DNA of 64,000 bases. Source: Rhizobium sp. G21 (GTDB taxonomy: Bacteria > Pseudomonadota > Alphaproteobacteria > Rhizobiales > Rhizobiaceae). Positions 37,352 through 46,252 of the stretch are shown piece by piece. Position 1 is the first letter of the stretch. Every line of letters starts with the position of its first letter. The DNA lies in assembly GCF_014158035.1 (NCBI RefSeq), contig NZ_JACFXW010000001.1, forward strand, positions 992,001-1,056,000. The letters are read 5' to 3'. Below the pieces are notes generated by a model, which did not search any database, was not told where the DNA came from, and was given only the letters and a program-made list of their open reading frames with translations. The position numbers and the translations under genes are program-made.

Positions 37352-38854
37352 ATGGCCAAGCGAATCCTTTCTTCCTCCATCCTGAACGTCATCTCTCCGG
37401 AGCCCTTTGAGCAGGCTTCCTTCACCACGGCCGATGAAGCCGTCGACGCGATTGCGTCGCTGTACGAACGCAACACGTCGTTTCTTCGAGCCGCCTTCGA
37501 AAAGATCATTCAGGGCGGCGCCGCCGAAGGCAGATACCGCGCCTTCTACCCCGAGATAAGACTGGGAACGGTTCGCTACGATCATGTCGACTCGCGACTG
37601 CCCTATGGTTTCCTGAGCGAGCCCGGCGAATATTCCACCACCATCACCCGCCCTCTCCTGTTCAAGCACTACCTCAAGACGCAGATCGGGCAGCTTTTGA
37701 AGAATCATGGGCTGCCGGTGATCGTCGCGGAATCGTCGACGCCCATTCCGCTGCATTTCGCCTTCGGCGAAGGCGCCCATATCGAAGCGTCGGTCGGCAG
37801 CACCATCGAGGCGCCGTTGCGCGACCTGTTCGACACGCCCGATCTTTCGACCACCGACGACGAAATCGCCAATGGCGAATATGAGCCGCCGCCTGGCACG
37901 CCGAAGCCGCTCGCGCCTTTCACCGCCCAGCGCATCGATTACTCGCTGGCGCGGCTCAGCCATTACACGGCGACCAAGGCGGAGCATTTCCAGAATTTCG
38001 TGCTGTTCACCAATTACCAGTTCTACATCGACGAATTCTGCGCCTGGGCGCGCCGGCAGATGGCCGAAGGCGGCAACGGCTACACAGCCTTCGTCGAACC
38101 CGGCAATCTTGTCACCTATCCCGGCGAGGACGCGCCGAGCGAAGGCTCGCCCGCCCAGCGGCTGCCGCAGATGCCGACCTATCACATCAAGCGCAAGGGC
38201 CATGCCGGCATCACCATGGTCAATATCGGCGTCGGGCCCTCCAACGCCAAGACGATTACTGACCATATCGCCGTTCTCCGTCCGCATGCCTGGCTGATGC
38301 TCGGCCATTGCGCTGGACTGCGCAATTCGCAACGCCTCGGCGACTACGTGCTGGCGCATGCCTATATGCGCGAAGATCATGTGCTGGACGACGACCTGCC
38401 GGTCTGGGTGCCGATCCCGGCATTGGCGGAAATCCAGCAGGCGCTGCAGGATGCGGTGGCCGAGGTCACCGGCTATGACGGCTACGAGCTCAAGCGCATC
38501 ATGCGCACCGGCACGGTGGCGACGATCGACAACCGCAACTGGGAGCTCCGCGACCAATCCGGACCCGTAAAACGCCTGTCGCAAGCCCGCGCCATCGCGC
38601 TCGACATGGAATCCGCCACCATCGCCGCCAACGGCTTCCGCTTCCGCGTTCCGTACGGAACATTGCTCTGCGTATCGGATAAACCGCTGCATGGAGAATT
38701 GAAACTGCCGGGCATGGCGACCGCCTTCTACAAGAGCCAGGTCAGCCAGCATCTCAAGATCGGGCTTCTGGCGCTCGAGAAACTGTCGGCCATGTCGCCC
38801 GAAAAGCTGCATTCACGCAAATTGCGAAGCTTCTTCGAAACGGCCTTCCAATGA
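37352..38854 (+). CDS. amn: AMP nucleosidase
   Basis: A 500-residue enzyme that hydrolyses AMP to adenine and ribose-5-phosphate in purine salvage. The N-terminal AMP-nucleosidase-specific domain (YPEIRLGTVRYDHVDSRLPY, GFLSEPGEYSTTITRP) precedes a phosphorylase-like catalytic domain (MLGHCAGLRNSQRLGDYVLA, ALDMESATIAANGF). Length matches the family. The last codons overlap the next gene (ATGA), so a methyltransferase is translationally coupled. Confidence 0.92.
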   Translation: MAKRILSSSILNVISPEPFEQASFTTADEAVDAIASLYERNTSFLRAAFEKIIQGGAAEGRYRAFYPEIRLGTVRYDHVDSRLPYGFLSEPGEYSTTITRPLLFKHYLKTQIGQLLKNHGLPVIVAESSTPIPLHFAFGEGAHIEASVGSTIEAPLRDLFDTPDLSTTDDEIANGEYEPPPGTPKPLAPFTAQRIDYSLARLSHYTATKAEHFQNFVLFTNYQFYIDEFCAWARRQMAEGGNGYTAFVEPGNLVTYPGEDAPSEGSPAQRLPQMPTYHIKRKGHAGITMVNIGVGPSNAKTITDHIAVLRPHAWLMLGHCAGLRNSQRLGDYVLAHAYMREDHVLDDDLPVWVPIPALAEIQQALQDAVAEVTGYDGYELKRIMRTGTVATIDNRNWELRDQSGPVKRLSQARAIALDMESATIAANGFRFRVPYGTLLCVSDKPLHGELKLPGMATAFYKSQVSQHLKIGLLALEKLSAMSPEKLHSRKLRSFFETAFQ

Positions 38855-39597
38855 GAGAGCAGGAAGACGACCGGCTGTACAGCGATCCGCGGCTCGTCGA
38901 CTTCTACGATCTCGAAAACGGTTGGGGACAGGATACGCGCTACTGCGCGGAACTGGCCCGCACCGCCGGCTCCGTGCTCGATTTCGGCTGCGGCACCGGC
39001 TTGTTTCTCGCCGGCATCGCCGACGGCAGGCCCATGGTCGGCGTCGATCCCGCGTCAGCCATGCTGGAAGTGGCGCGGCATCGGACGAATGGCGAGCAGG
39101 TGCGCTGGGTCGAAGGCGACATTCGCAGCATCCGGCTGGGCGAGCGCTTCGATCTCGTGACCATGACCGGACATGCCTTTCAATGCTTGCTGACCGATGC
39201 CGACGTAAAGGCGGCGCTCGCCACCATCGCGGCGCATCTCACGCCATCGGGGCAATTCATTTTCGACAGCCGCAACCCCGCCCGCCGCGAATGGGAGGGC
39301 TGGACGCCAGAGGCCTCACGTCGGACCGTGGCCCATCCTGATTACGGCAAAGTCGAAAGCTGGAACGACGTCGCCGTCGATGAAGAGACCGGGGTCGTCT
39401 GCTATGAGACCGCCTATCGTCTGGCATCGGGCGAGACACTCTCGTCCCGCTCGTCGATCCGTTTCATCGATCAGGCGCATCTCGCCGGCCTGATCGCCCG
39501 CGCCGGACTCGTGATCGACGTCTGGCTGGGCGACTGGATAGGCGCGCCGTTCGAGCCCGGCTGCAAGGAAATCATACCGTTGGGTCGATTGGCTTGA
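38851..39597 (+). CDS. Class I SAM-dependent methyltransferase
   Basis: A 248-residue Rossmann-fold methyltransferase with SAM motif I VLDFGCGTGLFLAG, acidic VGVDPASAMLEVAR, and motif IV region FDLVTMTGHAFQ. The C-terminal part has a beta-rich insert. It is translationally coupled to amn. Its 3' end overlaps the convergent lipid kinase gene by 26 bp. The substrate cannot be deduced. Confidence 0.85.
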   Translation: MREQEDDRLYSDPRLVDFYDLENGWGQDTRYCAELARTAGSVLDFGCGTGLFLAGIADGRPMVGVDPASAMLEVARHRTNGEQVRWVEGDIRSIRLGERFDLVTMTGHAFQCLLTDADVKAALATIAAHLTPSGQFIFDSRNPARREWEGWTPEASRRTVAHPDYGKVESWNDVAVDEETGVVCYETAYRLASGETLSSRSSIRFIDQAHLAGLIARAGLVIDVWLGDWIGAPFEPGCKEIIPLGRLA

Positions 39598-40501
39598 GGC
39601 TGGCGTCCGCCGGGGCGATCACCTTCAATTCTCCTGGATGAAGACGAATTTCGACATCGCGCGGCAGTTTCATCAACTCCCCGTCGAGTACGAAATTGGC
39701 GGCTCGATAGAGTTTGGGGAAATGCAGGTCGACAGACTGCGCTTTCATTTCGGTAATGGCGGGATTGGCCTTCAGCCGTCCGCGCAGCACATCGACCGCC
39801 AGTCCCACAGCGCCGGCCGGATCGAGCGGATCGGCGATATAGAAACCGAGATGACCGGTCTTGACGTCCTCTGCAACCAACAGTCCATTCTCGCCGAAGG
39901 GGTTGTTGGACACCGAAATCGCCGAAACCATTCGGTTTTCACGATGGCCGTCGGCGTCGAACTCGATCTCGAAACGCGGCGGGTTGAGCACCGCGCCGAC
40001 CGCCGCGCGGACATTGGCGGCAATCTTGCCGGCGCGCGAGCCATAGCTCATCTGGTTGCGATAGCGCACCATGCGCGCATGCATGCCGGCCGAGAATTGA
40101 TGCACGAAAGCGCGGCCGTTGACGCTGCCGATATCGGCGTCGTCGACGACGCCGTCGGCGAGAACCGGCAGGACCTGCCAGATGTCGAGCGGCAAGCGCA
40201 GCGTACGGGCGAACAGGTTCATCGTGCCTGCCGGAATGACGCCGAGCGGCTTGCCCGCTTTCCAGGCGATGCCCGCGGCCGACGAGATCGTGCCGTCGCC
40301 GCCGCCGGCGATGATCGCATCGACATCGTCACGGCCGGCCGCCTTCTCCAGCGCGGCGCCGATATCCGACCCTTCGACCACCACCGTTTCAAGAACATGG
40401 CTGCGCTCGGCGAAGATCTCCGCCATTTTCGCTTCATAGGCCTTCATATCCGTGGTCCGGAACGTTCCGCCGTCGCGGTTGAGAATGGCTTTGATCTTCA
40501 C
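39572..40501 (-). CDS. Diacylglycerol/sphingosine-type lipid kinase (DAGK_cat family)
   Basis: A 309-residue kinase with the ATP-binding GGGDGTISS, preceded by the NRDGGTF opening and followed by LGVIPAGTMNLFARTL. The C-terminal beta-sandwich includes NFVLDGELM. Members phosphorylate diacylglycerol or related lipids at the membrane (YegS/BmrU type). It is a single gene, convergent with the methyltransferase. Confidence 0.85.
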   Translation of the reverse strand: MKIKAILNRDGGTFRTTDMKAYEAKMAEIFAERSHVLETVVVEGSDIGAALEKAAGRDDVDAIIAGGGDGTISSAAGIAWKAGKPLGVIPAGTMNLFARTLRLPLDIWQVLPVLADGVVDDADIGSVNGRAFVHQFSAGMHARMVRYRNQMSYGSRAGKIAANVRAAVGAVLNPPRFEIEFDADGHRENRMVSAISVSNNPFGENGLLVAEDVKTGHLGFYIADPLDPAGAVGLAVDVLRGRLKANPAITEMKAQSVDLHFPKLYRAANFVLDGELMKLPRDVEIRLHPGELKVIAPADASLKPIDPTV

Positions 40502-40747
40502 GCGTCATCTCCCGTGTGGTCAGCAGGATATAGGCTTGTTTTCCGCGTTTTTAGGAGCGGCCGGCTCAGTAACGCGCAGAACCGACTTTTGATCATTCTC
40601 ATTTTCATTTGCGCCGCAAAATCGCCTTTACCGCAATGCAAAATCTCTATTATATTACTATAACTCATCATCGGACGGCCTGAATCGTCTGCGCCGCTTC
40701 CATTCTCGACATCCGGGTCCCCAAACCCCTTCAGACGGATCTTTACC

Positions 40748-41965
40748 GTGAGCGACGCTGTTTGCACCGATACGATAGCAATACCCGAAGAGGCGCGTGC
40801 GCTGACGCGCTTCCAGATCGCCTTGGTGATCCTGGCGCTCGCCTGCGGCGGCTTCGGCATCGGCACCGGCGAATTCGCCATCATGGGCCTGCTTCCGGAT
40901 GTCGCCAGAACCTTCGCAGTTACGACGCCGGAAGCGGGTTACGTGATCAGCGCCTATGCGCTCGGCGTGGTGATCGGCGCGCCGCTGATCGCGATTCTCG
41001 GCGCCAAGTCCTCGCGCCGCTCCCTGCTCCTGGTGCTGATGAGCGTCTTCGCCGCCGGTAATCTCGCCAGCGCGGTCGCGCCTGATTTCTGGAGCTTCAC
41101 CGCGCTGCGATTCCTATCGGGCCTTCCGCATGGCGCCTATTTCGGCGTCTCCGCCCTGGTCGCGGCGTCGCTGGTGCCGGTTTACATGCGCGCGCGCGCC
41201 GTGGGCTACGTGATGCTCGGATTGACGGTGGCGACGCTGGCCGGCACGCCGGTGATGGCGCTGTTCGGCCAGTATCTCTCCTGGCGGGTGCTGTTCTTCG
41301 CTGTCGGCGGCATCGGCGCGCTGACCGTCACCCTCATCTGGCTCTATCTGCCGCGCGACCGGCCGGCGGCAGGCGCGAGCGTGTCCCGGGAGCTCATCGC
41401 CTTCACGCATCCGCAGGTGCTCCTGACCCTGACGCTGGCCGCGACCGGCTTCGGCGGCATGTTTTCGATCTTCAGCTACATCGCTGGCACTGCGACGGAG
41501 GTGGCGCTGATGCCCGTCTCGATGATCCCCGTGATCATGGTTCTGTTCGGCATCGGCATGAATGTCGGCAATGTCGTCGGTTCGAAATTGGCCGACATGT
41601 CGCTGATGGGCACGATCGGCGGCATGCTAGTGTTCAATGTGGTGGTGATGACCGTGTTCGGCCTGACCGCCGCCAATCCCTATCTGCTCTGCCTGTCGGT
41701 GTTTCTGATCGGCTGCACCTTCGCCGCCGGGCCGGCTGTGCAGACACGGCTGATGGACGTCGCCGCCGACGGCCAGACGCTGGCCGCAGCGTCGATGCAT
41801 TCGGCCTTCAATGTCGCCAATGCGCTGGGCGCCTGGCTCGGCGGCCTGGTGATCGCTTATGGCTATGGCTATGCCGCCACCGGTTATGTCGGCGCGATTC
41901 TGTCCTTCTTCGGCCTGTTCGTGTTCGGCGCGTCCTGGCTTCTCGAAAAACGGGCGGCGCGCTGA
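40748..41965 (+). CDS. MFS efflux transporter (AraJ/YdhP-like DHA1)
   Basis: 405 residues with about 12 transmembrane helices. GTGEFAIMGLLPDVA at the first helix is the DHA1 AraJ/YdhP signature, and motif A-like LGAKSSRRSLLL lies in loop 2-3. The GTG at 40748 is the start that fits the family. The upstream region is AT-rich (TATTATATTACTATAA). Substrate unknown. It ends 10 bp from the convergent lrp-type gene. Confidence 0.85.
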   Translation: MSDAVCTDTIAIPEEARALTRFQIALVILALACGGFGIGTGEFAIMGLLPDVARTFAVTTPEAGYVISAYALGVVIGAPLIAILGAKSSRRSLLLVLMSVFAAGNLASAVAPDFWSFTALRFLSGLPHGAYFGVSALVAASLVPVYMRARAVGYVMLGLTVATLAGTPVMALFGQYLSWRVLFFAVGGIGALTVTLIWLYLPRDRPAAGASVSRELIAFTHPQVLLTLTLAATGFGGMFSIFSYIAGTATEVALMPVSMIPVIMVLFGIGMNVGNVVGSKLADMSLMGTIGGMLVFNVVVMTVFGLTAANPYLLCLSVFLIGCTFAAGPAVQTRLMDVAADGQTLAAASMHSAFNVANALGAWLGGLVIAYGYGYAATGYVGAILSFFGLFVFGASWLLEKRAAR

Positions 41966-41974
41966 AGCTCTCGA

Positions 41975-42444
41975 TCATTCTTCCGGCAATTTCAGCGGTC
42001 CGTTCGCCTTCACCGTGCGGATCGCGAAATTGATCGGATATCGGTGACCTCCGGCAGCGTCAGCAGTTGCTCGGTGAGCAGCCGCTCATAGGCGGCCAGA
42101 TCCTCCACCACCACTTCCGCCAGAAAATCCGCCTCTCCCGAGATCATGTGGCAAGCCACCACCTCAGGCAGCGCCAGAAGCGCATCCTGCAGATTGCCGG
42201 CATTTTCCCGACTATGGCGGATCACCTTGAAGAACACGAACACCGTCAATTCCAGGCCCACGGCGCGGCGGTCGACATCGGCCCTGTAGCCGCGGATCAC
42301 GCCGCTCCCTTCCAACGCCCGTATCCGTCTGAGACACGGCGATGGCGACAGATTGACCCGCGCTGCGATGTCGACATTGGTCATCCGTGCATCCTCCTGC
42401 AGCGCGTCGAGGATCCCGAGATCAAATTCATCCAGTTTAGGCAT
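41975..42444 (-). CDS. Lrp/AsnC-family regulator, frameshifted near the C-terminus
   Basis: A 156-residue regulator after correction. The N-terminal HTH is LGILDALQEDARMTNVDIAA, ARVNLSPSPCLRRIRALEGS. The RAM effector domain follows (FFKVIRHS, VACHMISGEADFLAEVVVED). After VTDIRS a base is missing (about 42043). Restoring it gives the typical ending SNFAIRTVKANGPLKLPEE, with a stop at 41975. It is divergent from the DMT exporter gene, which it may control. Confidence 0.82.
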
Positions 42445-42578
42445 ATTCCACCAATTATCTCCCAGCAGACGCAATATCCTGCGCCATGGCCTTAATTTCA
42501 AGTCACAAGTCGCAAGGACATGCGCGACCGCGCTGGTTTAGTGTCCGAGCATTGACGGTCGGGGCTAGGAGCGAGCGG

Positions 42579-43490
42579 ATGGCGATGGCGGCGGATACGG
42601 CGAAAACGAGTGAAATCTCGCCCTTTACGGGCCGCCTCGCAGCGCTGGCGGTGGTGGCCATCTGGGCGGCGTGGCTGGTGTCGACGCGACATGGAACCGT
42701 CTCGTCGCTCAAGGCCGTCGATCTCAGCTTGCTACGCTACGGCATTCCGGCGTTGATCCTCGCGCCGGTCTGGCTCAGGACAGGTCTCTGGCCGAAGGCC
42801 ACGCCGAAATGGCCGCTCGTGCTGATGATCCTGGGCTCCGGCGCGCCCTTCTTCCAGATCGTGGCCGTGGGCATGCGGGCGACGCCTGCCTCTGCCGCCG
42901 GCGTCCTGCTGCCGGGCGTGATGCCATTGGCGACAGCGCTGATCGGAGTGGCGATCTATCGCGAACGCCCCGACCTGATGCGCTGGTTCGGCATGGGCGC
43001 CATCGCGCTCGGCGGGCTGGTGATGCTGACGTTCGGCGTCGGCGAAGTCGAACTCGGCTGGAGAAGCTATCTGATCCTGCCGTTCTGCGCGACGCTCTGG
43101 GCAATCTTCACCCATGCTTTCCGGCGCTCCGGCCTGACGCCGCTCGAAGGCGGCGCGCTCGTCTGCGTCTGGTCGACGCTGATCACGCTGGCGCTGATCC
43201 CGTTTCTCGGCGTTCACCTGTTTTCAGCCCCGCTCGGCGAAATCGGATTGCAGGTGTTGACGCAGGGCGTCTTGTCTGGCCTCTGCGCCACCCTTCTCTA
43301 TGGCTACGCGATCCGGGCCTTGGGCGGCACGCTTGCCGCCGCCTTTACCGCGGCGACGCCAGCGGCCGCGGCTGTCGGCGGCGGCTTGTTGCTGGGCGAG
43401 CGGATCGGCGCGGCGACGATCGCCGCAGCCGTCATCACCGGTCTCGGCGTGGTGCTCTCGACCGGGCTTCTGTCTCGACGTCAGGCCTGA
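42579..43490 (+). CDS. EamA/DMT-family permease
   Basis: 303 residues with ten transmembrane helices in two EamA halves (ATPASAAGVLLPGVMPLATA and GTLAAAFTAATPAAAAVGGG are the paired signature ends). The ATG at 42579 follows AGGAG. Longer in-frame starts lack a site. It is divergent from an Lrp-type regulator, a pairing typical of amino-acid exporters. Its end overlaps the L,D-transpeptidase gene by 10 bp. Confidence 0.85.
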   Translation: MAMAADTAKTSEISPFTGRLAALAVVAIWAAWLVSTRHGTVSSLKAVDLSLLRYGIPALILAPVWLRTGLWPKATPKWPLVLMILGSGAPFFQIVAVGMRATPASAAGVLLPGVMPLATALIGVAIYRERPDLMRWFGMGAIALGGLVMLTFGVGEVELGWRSYLILPFCATLWAIFTHAFRRSGLTPLEGGALVCVWSTLITLALIPFLGVHLFSAPLGEIGLQVLTQGVLSGLCATLLYGYAIRALGGTLAAAFTAATPAAAAVGGGLLLGERIGAATIAAAVITGLGVVLSTGLLSRRQA

Positions 43491-44098
43491 ATGACCACGA
43501 CCTTGTCGCCGGTGGAGACACGGCTGTAGAGATCGATGACGTCGTGGTTCAGCATGCGGATGCAGCCCGACGACATGGCGTAGCCGATCGATTGCGGCTG
43601 GTTGGTGCCGTGAATGCGGAAGTGAATGTCGTTGCCGCCGCGATAGAGATACATGGCGCGGGCGCCGAGCGGATTGTTCGGGCCGCCCTTCATGCCGCCG
43701 GCCAGCGGGCCGTATTTCGCCGGTTCGCGGCGGATCATGTTTGCGGTCGGCGTCCAGGTCGGCCATTCGGCCTTGCGGCCGACATAAGCGTTGCCGCGCA
43801 GCTCCAACCCTTCGCGGCCGACGCTGACGGCGTAACGGATCGCCCTGCCATTGCCGAGCACATAGTAGAGACGACGGGCGGGCGTATCGACCACGACGGT
43901 GCCGGCGGGCTGGCTGGTGGCGTAATCGACCTCCGTGCGACGCAGTTCCGGCTTGATCTTGTCCAGCGACATGGCGGGCAGCGGATAAGGCTCCGTCGTC
44001 TGCGCGCCGTAATTGGCCTTGTCGTTGGAATGATTGGTCTGGCATCCCGCCAGAAACGCCGATGCGCCGAGAAGGAACGCCCGCCGAGAAACCGCCAT
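43481..44098 (-). CDS. L,D-transpeptidase (YkuD) lipoprotein
   Basis: A 205-residue lipoprotein. A Tat/Sec-like N-terminus (RRAFLLGASAFLAGC) ends in a lipobox with Cys about 19. The YkuD domain carries HFRIHGTN and the catalytic SSGCIRM with its Cys. It crosslinks peptidoglycan by 3-3 bonds or anchors proteins. Length and sequence match the rhizobial family with several paralogs per genome. Confidence 0.9.
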   Translation of the reverse strand: MAVSRRAFLLGASAFLAGCQTNHSNDKANYGAQTTEPYPLPAMSLDKIKPELRRTEVDYATSQPAGTVVVDTPARRLYYVLGNGRAIRYAVSVGREGLELRGNAYVGRKAEWPTWTPTANMIRREPAKYGPLAGGMKGGPNNPLGARAMYLYRGGNDIHFRIHGTNQPQSIGYAMSSGCIRMLNHDVIDLYSRVSTGDKVVVIQA

Positions 44099-44181
44099 CG
44101 AATTGAGTCCTTAATGCCCCGTTGATGCCGCAGACATTAGGAAGATTATGGTTAATGGAGCGTAAAGCAGCGTCGCAAAAG

Positions 44182-44460
44182 TTAACGATCGTCAGGATTT
44201 TGCTGCGAAACGGGGCGGTCCGTTGCATGATACAATTCGGCGTCGGCCGCCAGCCGTTGACTGCTCCTGCGGTCGTCGGACGGTTCGGATCCCATCAGGA
44301 AAGCCGACATGCCGACGCTCAGGAAGAGAAGCGTCGAGAGCAATACCCGCAACGCGTTGACGCGCTCGTCGCCACCACCGCAGGCGGCATAGAAGTCATC
44401 CTCACCCTTCCAATTCGCCGCCATCGTCAGGTTCGCCCAGAAGGCCATACGCGGATCCAT
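44182..44460 (-). CDS. Small hypothetical membrane protein
   Basis: A 92-residue protein. An amphipathic N-terminus (MAFWANLTMAANWKGEDDFY) precedes one transmembrane segment (ALRVLLSTLLFLSVGMSAFL) and a polar tail. GAGGGCGAAG lies upstream of the ATG at 44460. It is divergent from the DGPF gene. I do not recognise it. Composition is consistent with coding. Confidence 0.5.
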   Translation of the reverse strand: MDPRMAFWANLTMAANWKGEDDFYAACGGGDERVNALRVLLSTLLFLSVGMSAFLMGSEPSDDRRSSQRLAADAELYHATDRPVSQQNPDDR

Positions 44461-44628
44461 GTCTTCGCCCTCGCATTTTTTCGATGACGCTGGTCGAATG
44501 CGAGAGGCGAGTTTCGACAGCCTGGCCGCACGACGTCGCAAAAATAGTTTCTCTTTCCCGCCTTTTGCTGTCGAAATGTCCTCGCGCCATTCGACCAGTC
44601 CGCCATCAACCAACCGAGGAACCGAACG

Positions 44629-45012
44629 ATGAAATATCTGCTGCAAGTCTGGCTGCCTGACGGCGTCTTCGATCACATGCCGCAAGACGAGAAGGACAAG
44701 CTCGACCGGGACTCGCTTGCCCACGACGTCATGCTCAAGGAACAAGGACATTTCATCGCCGCAGAGCCCCTGCTCGGGCCTGAGACAGCCGTTTCGATCC
44801 GACACGGAAATGGCGAGATTTCCATCACCGACGGTCCGTTCTGCGAGACCCGCGAGCATCTCGGCGGCTTCCTCGTCGTCGAGGCCCGCGATCTCAACGA
44901 GGCGATCCGATTGGCGAGCGCCGTGCCGGTCGGACGATATGGCGGCATGGAGGTGCGTCCGATCTTCGATCTCGAAGCGCTGGTGGCTGCGCAAACCCGG
45001 GCAGCCGGTTGA
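44629..45012 (+). CDS. YCII/DGPF-domain protein, partner of ECF42 sigma factor
   Basis: A 127-residue ferredoxin-like YCII-family protein with the diagnostic ITDGPFCETREHLGGF. Such proteins are found upstream of ECF42 sigma factors, and are known targets of them. The stop at 45010-45012 is two bases before the sigma-factor ATG, so the pair is an operon. Biochemical role is unknown. Confidence 0.9.
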   Translation: MKYLLQVWLPDGVFDHMPQDEKDKLDRDSLAHDVMLKEQGHFIAAEPLLGPETAVSIRHGNGEISITDGPFCETREHLGGFLVVEARDLNEAIRLASAVPVGRYGGMEVRPIFDLEALVAAQTRAAG

Positions 45013-45014
45013 CG

Positions 45015-46242
45015 ATGGACGACGGCATCGACGCCATCTTTCGTCAGCATTCGCGAAAAGCGCTGGCAAGCCTGATCCGGTTGCTGGGCAGTTTCGACCT
45101 GGCGGAAGAAGCACTGCAGGACGCCTTCCTGCAGGCGGCGAGGCAGTGGCCTGAGAAGGGGCCGCCCGACAATCCCCTCGCCTGGCTGGTGTCGACGGGA
45201 CGGTTTCAGGTGATCGACAGACTGCGTCGTCACAAACGGTTTGGCGAGTTGACGGCTGACGTGACGGACACACTCTACGGAAGCGGAGCAGTCGAGATGC
45301 AGGATGAGCCGGAATCGCTCGCCGACGACGAGTTGCGCCTGATCTTCATCTGCTGCCATCCCGCTCTTCAGCCCGATGCGCAACTCGCGCTGGCGCTGCG
45401 CGAAGTCTGCGGGCTGAAGACCGAAGAGATCGCACGCGCCTTCCTCGTCTCCGCCCCGACCATCGCCCAGCGCATCGTTCGGGCCAAGAAGCGCATCCGC
45501 GATCTGGCTCTGCCCTATGACGTGCCGGACGCCGCCGCGCTGCCGGCGCGGCTGTCGGTCGTCCTGCACGTCGTCTACCTCCTGTTCAACGAAGGCTATG
45601 CGGCGTCGAGCGGCGCGGACTTGATGCGACAGGATCTCGCCGAGGAGGCCATCCGGCTGAACAGGCTGCTGATCGGCCTTCTGCCGGAGCCCGAGGTTCT
45701 CGGGCTTGGGGCGTTGATGCTGTTCCAGCACGCCCGCGCGCCGGCGAGGCGCGGGCGCCGATGGCGACCTCATCCTGCTGGCGGACCAGGATCGACGCCT
45801 CTGGAGACAGGATCTCATCGCCGAAGCAACCGCGCTTCTCGAACGCGCCTGGGCGAGCGGCGAAGTCGGGGCCTATACGCTGCAGGCGGCCATCGCGGGC
45901 GTGCATTCCACGGCGACGTCCAGCGAAGAGACGGACTGGCGTCGCATCGTCGGGCTTTACGATCTGACGCTGCAGGCCGCGCCCTCGCCGATCGCGGCGC
46001 TCAACCGCGCCGTGGCCGTCGCCATGGTCGATGGTCCGGCTGCCGGCCTGGCGCTGGTCGATCGCTTACTGGAGACAGGAGAGCTCGGCGCCTATCATCT
46101 GGCGCATGCCGCCCGCGCCGATTTCCTCCGCCAGCTCGGCGACATCGCTTCAGCTCGGCAAGCATATCGGCAGGCCTTGTCGCTCGCGCGGCTGGATGCG
46201 GAGCGCGATTTTCTCGCACGCCGCATCCGTGAACTCGGCTAA
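45015..46242 (+). CDS. ECF42-type RNA polymerase sigma factor with C-terminal TPR extension, frameshifted
   Basis: About 408 residues after correction. Sigma-70 region 2 (LGSFDLAEEALQDAFLQAAR, NPLAWLVSTGRFQVIDRLRR) and region 4 (LKTEEIARAFLVSAPTIAQR) are followed by the long DUF6596/TPR extension that defines ECF42 (VVLHVVYLLFNEGYAASSGA). One extra G near 45753 ends the frame. Deleting it reads ARRGADGDLILLADQDRRLW through to RRIRELG. There is no anti-sigma gene, as expected, since the extension is thought to control activity. A TTG at 45009 is an alternative start. Confidence 0.85.
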
Positions 46243-46252
46243 CCGAGCCTCA

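Noticed and set aside
44152-44166. TTAA-N7-TAAA upstream of the L,D-transpeptidase gene as a CtrA box
   Set aside because: One mismatch and no GANTC cluster; too weak in a region rich in TTAA.
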